Source: CAMEON01 sp045643785 (GTDB lineage Bacteria > Bacillota > Clostridia > Oscillospirales > CAG-272). Taken from it: DNA of 9,155 bases. A model generated the notes under the pieces. It did no database searches, was not told the origin of the DNA, and saw only the letters and a list, made by a program, of their open reading frames with translations. The position numbers and the translations under genes were made by a program. Each line of letters starts with the position of its first letter. The first letter of the stretch is position 1. Location of the stretch: positions 1 to 9,155 of the forward strand of contig JAZRFR010000007.1 of NCBI GenBank assembly GCA_045643785.1. The letters run 5' to 3'. Below are positions 1 to 5,823 of this stretch, piece by piece.

Positions 1-87
1 GGAGTCCAGAACCCTTTTTTCAAAAAGGGTTCTGGTGGGGTCCAGGGGTGAAACCCCTGCCCTACAAACTCCAATTTGCAAATTTCA
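1..87. repeat. Family B palindromic repeat, copy 1 (cut by window edge)
   Basis: The right half of a family B element. It shows a perfect 14-bp hairpin (CCAGAACCCTTTTT, 2-base loop, 6-35), then GTGGGGTCCAGGGG, a second hairpin (CAGGGGT-GAA-ACCCCTG, 43-59), and the family end CAAACTCCAATTTG. A perfect 12-bp palindrome AATTTGCAAATT (73-84) lies next to the stop codon (85-87) of the Sel1-like gene. The left half is outside the window. Confidence 0.85.
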
Positions 88-921
88 ATCGTCCTCGTCA
101 CTTTCTCCGATCCGCTTGCGGGTATTCGCAGGCTTCATACGGAGGCGGGCGCGGGCTTTTTCCACGTCGTATTGCGGGAGAGTTTTGAGTTTCTTGAAAG
201 CATCGAAGCTCCCGTGCTCGGCGGCGCGGACGTACAGCTCGATGGCTTTTTCGCGGTCGTACATACGCCCCAGTCCTTCCTCGGCGCACTTGGCCAGCAG
301 GAACTCGGCGTTGCCCTTGGCCGCCCCCACGTAGTCGCCTTCATGGCGGGCGGCCTTGCGGATGTAGCGGATGGCCTCGTACTCGTCGGCCTCCACGATC
401 TCAAAGCGCTTGTCCATGAGCTCGTCGGCGTACTCGCCGTTCTCGTCGGGGGTAGGGGGCAATAGGAATGCGGAATCGGGGGTGTCGGGGCGGTGGAAGG
501 GAATGCGGCGGATGCTGATGATGTCGGGCTCGCCCACGCAACCCGTGAGCCGCACCATGGCCAGGTAGAGCTGGGCCTCGATGCATCCGCACTCGGCGGC
601 GGTGAGCATGTAGGCGTAACCTTCCTCGGGATCGCAGGGAATGCCGCGACCCGTCACCAGCATGGCCCCCGCGTTGTAGGCGGCGTCTCCCTCCTCCTCG
701 AAGCGGAGGTAGGTGTAGAGTTCAAAGGCCTTGGCGGGGTCGGGGGATACGCCGTAGCCGTACTGGAGGCAGTAGGCGTAGTTGAAGATGGCGCGGGTGT
801 GGCCGGATTTGATTCCGCGTTCGTATATGGCCAACGCCTCGGTGTATTTGCCCTCGGTGAACATGGCGTTGGCGCGGATGATATCATTGTCGGAGACAAT
901 GCGGTTATCTAAATTGTTCAT
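85..921 (-). CDS. Sel1/TPR-like repeat protein
   Basis: A 278-residue soluble protein with no signal peptide or membrane segment. Helical repeats of the Sel1/TPR type are visible: about residues 22-40 (EGKYTEALAIYERGIKSGH), 43-76 (AIFNYAYCLQYGYGV then DPAKAFELY), 80-115 (AAYNAGAMLVTGRGI then EEGYAYMLTAAECG) and 182-240 (AIRYIRKAAR, FLLAKCAEEGLGRMYDREKA, ELYVRAAEHGSFDAF). Residues 130-175 form a proline-rich, probably non-repeat insertion, and the C-terminus is charged (ESDEDD). Sel1 repeats are known as protein-protein interaction scaffolds, so a binding or adaptor role is inferred; the partner is unknown. The start ATG shares one base with the TAA of the upstream 117-residue gene (TAATG), and only a weak SD is present, so translational coupling is likely. 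The stop TGA sits at the end of a family B repeat. It is the last gene of its cluster in the window. Confidence 0.85.
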   Translation of the reverse strand: MNNLDNRIVSDNDIIRANAMFTEGKYTEALAIYERGIKSGHTRAIFNYAYCLQYGYGVSPDPAKAFELYTYLRFEEEGDAAYNAGAMLVTGRGIPCDPEEGYAYMLTAAECGCIEAQLYLAMVRLTGCVGEPDIISIRRIPFHRPDTPDSAFLLPPTPDENGEYADELMDKRFEIVEADEYEAIRYIRKAARHEGDYVGAAKGNAEFLLAKCAEEGLGRMYDREKAIELYVRAAEHGSFDAFKKLKTLPQYDVEKARARLRMKPANTRKRIGESDEDD

Positions 922-1274
922 TACTTGCGGTAGTAGACGTAATGCACCGTAATCGTCCGCTCCGCCCCGCCGTGCTCCTTGTCAGGGGCGGTGATCACCA
1001 CGCCGTCGCCGGACATGAGAATCCACGCCTGCAGCTGGTCAATATCGCACCGCAGGATGGTCTCCGAGGGTGTGGAGACGATGAGCTCGTCGGTCTCCCG
1101 CTTGATGTTGAGGGAGCCGCTGCGCCCGATGACGTCCTCGTTGTCACCGTGCTTTTCGGTGATGTACTTGATGGGGTAGCCGCAGATCTTCTCGGCCATA
1201 TCGTGGCGGTAGCGGGGGGATTCGGGGTTCTTGCTTTTCGTCCAATGGGACACGACTTTTTTGAAAAAGCCCAT
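921..1274 (-). CDS. Hypothetical protein, 117 residues
   Basis: I do not recognise this family. The start at 1274 was chosen because AAGAAAGGAG lies 7 bases upstream. The reading frame stays open to 1454, but that extension translates repeat DNA and is unlikely to be coding. The protein starts MGFFKKVV, a short basic N-terminus, then has a polar segment (residues 9-35). The rest looks rich in beta strands (SLNIKRETDELIVSTPSE, ILRCDIDQLQAWIL, GDGVVITAP, RTITVHYVYYRK). The alternating strands and short length would fit a small PH-like barrel, but that is only a guess. There is no signal peptide, membrane segment or metal site. It is tightly coupled to the downstream Sel1-like gene (TAATG overlap), suggesting the two products act together. 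A family B repeat separates it from the methyltransferase gene upstream. Confidence 0.75.
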   Translation of the reverse strand: MGFFKKVVSHWTKSKNPESPRYRHDMAEKICGYPIKYITEKHGDNEDVIGRSGSLNIKRETDELIVSTPSETILRCDIDQLQAWILMSGDGVVITAPDKEHGGAERTITVHYVYYRK

Positions 1275-1295
1275 GGCGCGGCTCCTTTCTTGAAA

Positions 1296-1492
1296 TTCAA
1301 ATTTGGGTTTGTGGGGGAGCGGGAGAGCGGCCTCCGGCGGCCAAGAACCTTTTTGAAAAAAGGTTCTTGGATCTCCAAAAACCTTCAAAAAACATCGATA
1401 AATAATCCCTTTTTGAAAGTTCTTGAAGAGAGTCCAGAGAGGAACTTCTTTCAAGAAGTTCCTCCCAGGCGTTCTCCCATAACCCCAATTTA
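1296..1492. repeat. Family B palindromic repeat, copy 2
   Basis: A 197-bp nested palindrome between the methyltransferase stop and the SD of the 117-residue gene. The ends are TTCAAATTTGGGTTTGTGGG and CCCATAACCCCAATTTA. Inside are a perfect 14-bp hairpin (1341-1370, CCAAGAACCTTTTT stem) and a perfect 12-bp hairpin (1439-1464, GAGGAACTTCTT stem). Between them lies an inverted CTTCAAAAA...TTTTTGAAAG pair around an AT-rich centre. It lacks the CAGGGG hairpins of the other copies, which makes it a variant. It encodes nothing recognisable. Confidence 0.88.
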
Positions 1493-2716
1493 CAATTCAA
1501 TCTTCTCCCCCGTCAAAAACGTGTAGGCGGCGGCGTACTCCTCGGCGGCCTTGCGGCAACGGGAGGACTTCGGATCATACTTGCGGATACCGCGGAGCAT
1601 GATGTTCTTGGGGGTCTCCTCGGGGTCGATGAGCTCCAGGGCGGTGACGTCGTAGCCGTTTGCCTCCAGCTTCTTGAGACGGAGGGCGTCGGTGGCGGCG
1701 TCGCAGAGCTTTTGGCGGAGCATAGAGTGCTCCGCGACGAAAGACAGGGAAGGACTGTTCAGGCGGCGGTTGAGATCGTGGTGACAGCAGGGGGTGGAGA
1801 GGATGACCTTGGCGCCCCACTCGGTGGCCTTGTCCAGCACGATGTCGGTGGCGATATCGCAGGCGTGGAGAGAGATGACCATGTGTACCTGCGCCCCTTC
1901 GGGGAATTCATATTGGGTCACGTCCCCGCAGACAAAGGTGAGACCGTCCATGCCCAGGTTGCGGGCGATGGTATTGCACTCCTCCATGACCTCGGCCTTC
2001 ATGTCTACGCCCACCATACGGACGGAGCGTCCGCGGATGGCGGTGAAGTAGTGGTAGACCGCGAAGGAAAGGTAGCTTTTCCCACAGCAGAGGTCAGCGA
2101 CATTCAGCGCGCCCTCGGCAGGGAGGTGGGATTCCACGTCGCGGATCAGCTCCAAAAAGCGGTTGATCTGGCGGTATTTGGCCTGCTTTTTGTCGTGAAC
2201 GCGGCCGTTCGTATCGCTGACACCCAGCTCCACAAGGAAGGGCTCGGCACCCGAGAGAATGCGGCGCTTGACCTTGTCGTTGCCGCCCACGGTGATCTTC
2301 ACGGGGGCTTTGCCGCTCCCGCCGCTGATGGCCTTTTGAATGGGTGTTGCGCCCAACAGGGTCTCCTTGCCGCTTTTGGCGCGGCGAAGCTCGCAGTTTC
2401 CTGCGGTAGTCATGACGTTGATCTGATCGAACTGACCCGCAAGGGCGGTCAACCGCTCGAAGGCGTCGGTGACAGACAGGTTTTCGTGGGAGGCCTGAAC
2501 GGGCTTTTTGCCGTTCACCGCGGCATCCGCCACGTCGGCGACCCGCAAGGTCTCCATCTGGAGAATGACATCGCCCTTGACTCGCTTGAGGGTCAGGGTG
2601 ATACGGGAGACGGTTTTATCGTGGGCTTTGGAGAAGACCGCCTTGCTGAGGATCTCGGCCGCGGCGGCATCGGCTATGAGCGTGGCAAGAGTTGCCGCGG
2701 GGGTGTTTTGTTCCAT
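1490..2716 (-). CDS. Class I SAM-dependent methyltransferase
   Basis: A 408-residue protein. The Rossmann-fold methyltransferase core occupies about residues 200-370. Motif I is VADLCCGKSYLSF (206-218), the acidic strand-2 end is VGVDMK (235-240), a nucleotide-contact loop lies near CGDV (263-266), and the strand-4 region is VISLHACDIATD (280-291). A TPCCHHDLN signature follows at 308-316. The Cys-Cys-His-His motif with LHACD is typical of the Methyltransf_32 type (PF13679, related to TRMT13- and METTL25-like proteins), which suggests an RNA-directed methyltransferase. The substrate cannot be read from the sequence. Residues 1-165 form a separate N-terminal region of mixed alpha/beta character, followed by a basic linker (VHDKKQAKYRQINRFLEL, 173-190) that commonly precedes this core. 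The start is supported by GAAAGGAG 7 bases upstream. The stop TAA lies within the end of a family B repeat, and another B repeat directly precedes its SD. Confidence 0.88.
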   Translation of the reverse strand: MEQNTPAATLATLIADAAAAEILSKAVFSKAHDKTVSRITLTLKRVKGDVILQMETLRVADVADAAVNGKKPVQASHENLSVTDAFERLTALAGQFDQINVMTTAGNCELRRAKSGKETLLGATPIQKAISGGSGKAPVKITVGGNDKVKRRILSGAEPFLVELGVSDTNGRVHDKKQAKYRQINRFLELIRDVESHLPAEGALNVADLCCGKSYLSFAVYHYFTAIRGRSVRMVGVDMKAEVMEECNTIARNLGMDGLTFVCGDVTQYEFPEGAQVHMVISLHACDIATDIVLDKATEWGAKVILSTPCCHHDLNRRLNSPSLSFVAEHSMLRQKLCDAATDALRLKKLEANGYDVTALELIDPEETPKNIMLRGIRKYDPKSSRCRKAAEEYAAAYTFLTGEKIEL

Positions 2717-2732
2717 GGCGGACTCCTTTCGG

Positions 2733-2954
2733 AAAATTTGGGTTTGTCGCTGAGCTAAGCCCAGCGGGCAGGGGTTTCACCCCTGCACCCCACCAAAGGG
2801 ACTTTTGAAAAAGTCCCTTTGGAATCTTCAAAACTTTCAAAAAACATTCATGAATAATCATTTTTGAAAGTTTTAGGAAGTCCAGAAACCCTTTTTCAAA
2901 AGGGTTTCTGGTGGGGTCCAGGGGCAAAGCCCCTGGACGATAAACTGCAATTTA
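2733..2954. repeat. Family B palindromic repeat, copy 3 (most complete)
   Basis: A 222-bp element between the plsY stop and the methyltransferase SD. In order: end motif AAAATTTGGGTTTG; hairpin GCAGGGGT-TTC-ACCCCTGC (2768-2786); perfect 14-bp hairpin with CCAAAGGGACTTTT stem (2793-2822); arm AAAACTTTCAAAAA (2830-2843); central palindrome ATTCATGAAT (2846-2855); arm TTTTTGAAAGTTTT (2861-2874); perfect 14-bp hairpin with CCAGAAACCCTTTT stem (2882-2911); 9-bp hairpin TCCAGGGGC-AAA-GCCCCTGGA (2917-2937); end motif TAAACTGCAATTTA. The left and right halves are inverted copies of each other apart from the stem sequences. No protein is encoded. Confidence 0.92.
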
Positions 2955-3713
2955 TTTTTCTTCCTCGGTCTTTTTCTTCTTACCCAGCGAGATCTTGCGC
3001 TCGTTGCCGTCCCGCAGGCGCTTGATGTTCTCGCGGTGCATGAACACCACAGCCAGGGCCATGAGCACCGCCATGATGCAGGCGGTGGGGTTCTGACCGC
3101 CCGAGAAGGCGGTGAGGATGATGGGGTAGAAGATGAGACCCATGATGGAGCCCAAGGATACGTACTTGGTGCCCAGCACGATGATCATGAAAATGAGGAA
3201 GCAGAACAGGCAGGTAATGGGGGAGATCATGAGCATGACCATGGCCGAGGTGGCCACGCCCTTACCGCCCTTGAACTTGAAGTAGATGGGGAACATATGG
3301 CCCATCATGACGAAAAAGCCTGCGATGGCGGCGCCGAACTGATCCTTGTAGCGGAACAGGTCGCCCGTCTCGGGATCGGTGAGCAGTACGTTGGTGCCCA
3401 CGATGAAGTAGCCCAGACCCACAGCGACCACGGCCTTGAGCATATCGCCCAGCATGGTCAGCACGGAGGCCTTGACACCGAAGGTGCGGAGCATATTGGT
3501 GGCGCCGGCGTTTCCGCTTCCGTGGTTGCGGATGTCGTCGTTGTATTTCTTGTTGGAAATGATGACGCCGAAATTGATGCTGCCCAGCAGGTAGGGAATG
3601 ACGATGCAGAGAAGGATACCGCCGAGGGTGATGGCGGTGGCGCCGAGGGTGCCGGCAATACCCAGCTTTTCAATGAGATAAGATACCAGAGTCCATTGTC
3701 CGATTCCGTTCAT
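2952..3713 (-). CDS. plsY: PlsY, acyl-phosphate:glycerol-3-phosphate acyltransferase
   Basis: An integral membrane enzyme that transfers the acyl group from acyl phosphate (made by PlsX, not in this window) to glycerol-3-phosphate, giving lysophosphatidic acid for phospholipid synthesis. The family's three conserved loops are visible: GSIN (44-47) followed by RNHGSGNAGATN (62-73); GHMFPIYFKFKGGKGVAT (138-155); and the C-terminal HRENIKRLRDGNE (226-238). Hydrophobic segments lie at about 28-52, 84-108, 127-145, 155-200 and 208-225, fitting a multi-pass protein. At 253 residues it is longer than the roughly 190-215 usual for Gram-positive PlsY. The extra length is an N-terminal extension of about 30 residues, an acidic loop near 111-126 (TDPETGDLFRYKDQF) and a Lys/Glu-rich tail (GKKKKTEEEK). 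The start at 3713 has CAGGAG 8 bases upstream. The gene lies 48 bases after the DUF3006-like gene. A family B repeat begins at its stop codon. Confidence 0.96.
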   Translation of the reverse strand: MNGIGQWTLVSYLIEKLGIAGTLGATAITLGGILLCIVIPYLLGSINFGVIISNKKYNDDIRNHGSGNAGATNMLRTFGVKASVLTMLGDMLKAVVAVGLGYFIVGTNVLLTDPETGDLFRYKDQFGAAIAGFFVMMGHMFPIYFKFKGGKGVATSAMVMLMISPITCLFCFLIFMIIVLGTKYVSLGSIMGLIFYPIILTAFSGGQNPTACIMAVLMALAVVFMHRENIKRLRDGNERKISLGKKKKTEEEK

Positions 3714-3761
3714 AATCGATACTCCTGTATATGTGTTTTGTTTGCTTTTTGATTTTCGGGA

Positions 3762-4007
3762 TTATTTTCTTCCGAACAGCCGATCCAGTCTTGCGCGGGC
3801 GGCGGCCTTGCGGGCGGCGGTCTCTGCCTCGTCGTAGGTGGCGGCTACGATGCGGCCGTCCTGTACTTCCGCGGCAAGGATCGCCGACTCGGCGGGGGTG
3901 AGCCCCACAAGAGCCATATAGTCGGCGCGGGAGAGGGGGTAGATATTCTCTTCGTCATCCAGAAGAATTACGGTGTGATTTTCAATGCGGTCAACGCAAA
4001 GCCACAT
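3762..4007 (-). CDS. DUF3006-like small protein
   Basis: An 81-residue protein whose first 55 or so residues match the pattern of DUF3006 (PF11213) proteins: a short beta barrel-like unit starting WLCVDRIENHTVILLDDEEN, then YPLSRADYM and a DGRIVAATYDE segment. An Ala/Arg-rich helix at 58-81 (AARKAAARARLDRLFGRK) gives a basic C-terminus. The function of DUF3006 is not established. In other Firmicutes such genes often stand next to unrelated enzymes, so context gives little. The start is supported by AAAGGAG 7 bases upstream; the 17 bases from this SD region through the ATG are identical to those of the methyltransferase gene. It is the first gene of the leftward cluster and follows the promoter at 4070-4098 with a leader of about 55-60 bases. 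Confidence 0.8.
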   Translation of the reverse strand: MWLCVDRIENHTVILLDDEENIYPLSRADYMALVGLTPAESAILAAEVQDGRIVAATYDEAETAARKAAARARLDRLFGRK

Positions 4008-4069
4008 GGCGGACTCCTTTCTTTGCTCCGAAATGAAAATTCGGCGGGGTTCATATGGATATTCAGTAT

Positions 4070-4098
4070 ATTATATCATATATTTCGCGTTTTTTCAA
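4070..4098 (-). promoter_or_regulatory. Sigma-A type promoter for the DUF3006-plsY cluster
   Basis: Read on the minus strand, TTGAAA (4093-4098) is followed by exactly 17 bases and TATAAT (4070-4075). The -10 box is perfect consensus and the -35 box matches 5 of 6. The region is strongly AT-rich against GC-rich genes. Transcription would start near 4063 and give a leader of about 55 bases before the DUF3006-like gene. Confidence 0.85.
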
Positions 4099-4178
4099 GA
4101 GGGTATGGAGATTTTTCGGCGAAAAGGGGGGTATGCCCTCGGAGAATGATAAATTCAGATGCAACGAATCAGCCACAC

Positions 4179-4381
4179 TTCAAATTTGTGTTTATCGGTG
4201 GGTTCTCCAATGACCCAATGTAGGGACGGGCGTCCTCGACCGTCCGTGACCTACCCATTAAAGTTTGTTGTCTGATCAAGGATATTTCGGACAGACGAGA
4301 TGTCGAACAAGTTCGACCGCCTGTCCCTACAGATTCAATTTGTTGGCCGGACTCAAACTCCCCGCTAAACCCCAATTTGCA
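4179..4381. repeat. Family A repeat, copy 1 (MITE-like)
   Basis: A repeat of about 203 bp matching 7632-7834 in the same orientation. From 4202 to 4379 I count four differences from the second copy by eye and no indels; the left 23 bases differ more. The ends are inverted: TTCAAATTTGTGTTTATCGG on the left, and CCGCTAAACCCCAATTTGCA on the right, whose complement begins TGCAAATTGGGGTTTAG. Inside lies a second inverted pair, TGTAGGGACGGGCG (from 4219) and CGCCTGTCCCTACA (to 4331), plus a TCGAAC-AA-GTTCGA hairpin (4303-4316). No transposase is encoded. It lies between the terminator of the zinc-ribbon gene and the promoter of the DUF3006 cluster. Confidence 0.9.
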
Positions 4382-4393
4382 CTCCAATGAATC

Positions 4394-4424
4394 AAAAAAG
4401 AGGAGACCTTTCGATCTCCTCTTA
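4394..4424 (-). terminator. Intrinsic terminator of the efp operon
   Basis: On the minus strand, the stem AAGAGGAGA pairs with TCTCCTCTT around the loop TCGAAAGG and runs straight into TTTTTT. It starts about 15 bases after the stop codon of the zinc-ribbon gene and is a textbook rho-independent terminator. Confidence 0.92.
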
Positions 4425-4438
4425 ATTGAATCGGGAAA

Positions 4439-4966
4439 TTATTCCTCGGTCTCGATACCGTCGAGAGCCTTGAGGTCATCCTCCTCCACGATGCACTCGA
4501 ACTTCTCGCCGCAGTTGGGGCAGCGGAGATTCTCGGGATCGATGGTGGAATCGAAGTTAATGACGTCGCCGCAAGCGGGGCAGATGACCTCAAAGAAATC
4601 ATCATCCTCATCGTCGAACAGGTCGTCATCGTCCTCGTCGAAGCCGCAGTCGAAATCGCAGCCGGCGCAGTCGCCGTCGCACTCGAAGTCGATGTCGTCC
4701 TCGTCGAAGTCCTCGTCCTCGTCATCGTCGTAGTCCTCGTCGTCCAGATCGAGAAGGACTTCCTCGACGTCGCCCAGATCCTCGTCCAGCTCCTCGCAGT
4801 AGTCGCGGAGCTCGCAGATCTCGGACTGCATATCGTCCATCTCGGCGGCCATCTCGGTGACCATATCCAGAAGAGCGGCAATCAGCTTGCCCTCCTTGGT
4901 GGTCTTATCGGGCTCCAGGCCGTCGCACAGACCCTTCAGATACATTGCTTTTTCCATCATAGACAT
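4439..4966 (-). CDS. Acidic zinc-ribbon protein, CD1247 N-terminal domain type
   Basis: A 175-residue protein with three parts. Residues 1-75 (MSMMEKAMYLKGLCDGLEPD onward) match the CD1247 N-terminal domain pattern: a helix, a KEGKLIAALLDM segment and a likely coiled coil of acidic heptads. Residues 72-127 are extremely acidic, almost all Asp/Glu, interrupted by a Cys cluster C96, C100, C103, C107 (CDGDCAGCDFDC). Residues 129-160 form a zinc ribbon with CPACG (129-133) and CPNCG (149-153). The function is not established; a regulatory or adaptor role that binds metal through the ribbon is inference. The start has AAAGGAG 9 bases upstream. It lies 78 bases after efp with no promoter seen between, so the two are probably co-transcribed. 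Its own terminator follows. Confidence 0.88.
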   Translation of the reverse strand: MSMMEKAMYLKGLCDGLEPDKTTKEGKLIAALLDMVTEMAAEMDDMQSEICELRDYCEELDEDLGDVEEVLLDLDDEDYDDDEDEDFDEDDIDFECDGDCAGCDFDCGFDEDDDDLFDDEDDDFFEVICPACGDVINFDSTIDPENLRCPNCGEKFECIVEEDDLKALDGIETEE

Positions 4967-5011
4967 GATACAAGTCTCCTTTACAGAATGGAATGGTTGC
5001 GACCGTAAGGC

Positions 5012-5047
5012 CGCGGAGCGCGCGGAGCGCGCAGAGCACGCAGATTA
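5012..5047. repeat. 9-bp tandem repeat after efp
   Basis: Two exact units of CGCGGAGCG (5012-5020, 5021-5029), a third diverged unit CGCAGAGCA (5030-5038) and a partial fourth CGCAGATTA that includes the efp stop codon. The array is GC-rich and nearly palindromic, so it could fold in the efp-zinc ribbon mRNA. It may simply be replication slippage. Confidence 0.7.
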
Positions 5048-5602
5048 TGCGCGGGACAGGTACTCGCCGGTACGGGTGTCGATCTTCAGAACCTCACCCT
5101 CGTTGATGAACAGGGGAACCTTAACCACAGCGCCGGTCTCCAGGGTGGCGGGCTTCAGGGTGTTGGTGGCGGTGTTGCCTGCAAAGCCGGGCTCGGTGGC
5201 GGTAACGGCCAGCTCCACGAATGTGGGAGGCTCAACGCCCAGGATGGTGCCCTTGTAGGAGATGATCTTGCACATCATCTCTTCCTTGACGAACTGGAAG
5301 TTGTCGCCAACCTGATCGTGACCGATGAGGGTCTCCTCCCAGGTCTCGGTGTCCATGAAGTGGTACAGATCGCCGTCGTCGTAGGAATACTGCATGTCCT
5401 TACGCTCGATGTACGCGTTCTCGAACTTGTCGGTGGGGTTAAAGGTACGCTCGGTCACGCCGCCGGAGATGCAGTTCTTGATCTTGGCGCGGACGAAAGC
5501 GGCGCCCTTACCGGGCTTAACGTGCTGGAACTCGATGACCTGATAGACGACACCGTCCATGTCAAAGGTCAGACCGTTTTTGAAATCGCCTGCTACTACC
5601 AT
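5045..5602 (-). CDS. efp: Translation elongation factor P
   Basis: A 185-residue cytoplasmic factor that binds ribosomes stalled at polyproline stretches and stimulates peptide bond formation. The N-terminal KOW-like domain covers about residues 1-62 (MVVAGDFKNGLTFDMDG onward), with the tip loop HVKPGKGAAFVR; Lys32 in PGKG is the position that is post-translationally modified in many bacteria. The two OB-fold domains follow at about 65-125 and 130-185. The C-terminal signature TNTLKPATLETG, VPLFINEGE and DTRTGEYLSRA is intact. The start at 5602 was chosen over the upstream ATG at 5656 because GGAGGT lies 8 bases upstream and the family starts here; the 18 extra residues do not match it. No modification enzyme gene is in this window. 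It is first in an operon with the acidic zinc-ribbon gene. Confidence 0.98.
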   Translation of the reverse strand: MVVAGDFKNGLTFDMDGVVYQVIEFQHVKPGKGAAFVRAKIKNCISGGVTERTFNPTDKFENAYIERKDMQYSYDDGDLYHFMDTETWEETLIGHDQVGDNFQFVKEEMMCKIISYKGTILGVEPPTFVELAVTATEPGFAGNTATNTLKPATLETGAVVKVPLFINEGEVLKIDTRTGEYLSRA

Positions 5603-5686
5603 TGTAAAATACCTCCAAAGGTTTATTTTTCTTATTTTTGCGGGCTTGTCCCTCAAAACGAGGGCGTCCGCCTACAGTTACACTCT

Positions 5687-5715
5687 ATTATACACCAAAA
5701 CTGTGATTTTGACAA
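5687..5715 (-). promoter_or_regulatory. efp: Sigma-A type promoter of efp
   Basis: On the minus strand, TTGTCA (5710-5715), a 17-base spacer, and a perfect TATAAT (5687-5692). Transcription would start near 5680, giving a leader of about 75 bases. The leader contains a small CCCTC-GTTTT-GAGGG hairpin (5650-5664) before the GGAGGT ribosome binding site. Confidence 0.9.
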
Positions 5716-5756
5716 GGGGGTAAATGAAAGTTTTTTGCGGTTTGGGGAGGATTTTT

Positions 5757-5788
5757 TGAAAAAAGGACTCCCCGATGGTCGGGGAGTC
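5757..5788 (-). terminator. Intrinsic terminator of the sigma/anti-sigma operon
   Basis: On the minus strand, GACTCCCCGA pairs with TCGGGGAGTC (5766-5788) around a 3-base loop, followed within two bases by TTTTTT. It lies about 35 bases after the stop codon of the membrane protein gene. The other strand has no T tract, so it is one-directional. Confidence 0.92.
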
Positions 5789-5823
5789 GGGAAATGGGGG
5801 CTCGGTTATGAGAGAAACTCGCT

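Noticed and set aside
1275..1454. N-terminal extension of the 117-residue protein
   Set aside because: These 60 codons translate family B repeat DNA, and a strong SD lies just before the internal ATG at 1274.
1712..2758. Plus-strand open frame of 348 codons opposite the methyltransferase gene
   Set aside because: It is antisense to a gene with clear family motifs, has no SD, and shows no recognisable domain.
2793..2911. Family B hairpins as rho-independent terminators
   Set aside because: The T and A runs are inside the stems and no T-tract follows the stem on either strand, unlike the two true terminators in the window.
1..2954. Family B repeats as a CRISPR array
   Set aside because: There are only three copies, about 200 bp each, separated by full genes, with no short regular spacers.
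4169..4387. Open frame of 72 codons within family A copy 1, with an almost identical protein from copy 2 (7568-7828)
   Set aside because: The similarity is explained by the DNA repeat. There is no ribosome binding site, the frame runs through the inverted repeats, and the ends of the frame differ between copies.
4609..4760. GTC/CTC-rich triplet stretch looking like a microsatellite
   Set aside because: It is the coding sequence for the Asp/Glu-rich region of the zinc-ribbon protein, with mixed GAC/GAT/GAG/GAA codons rather than exact repeats.
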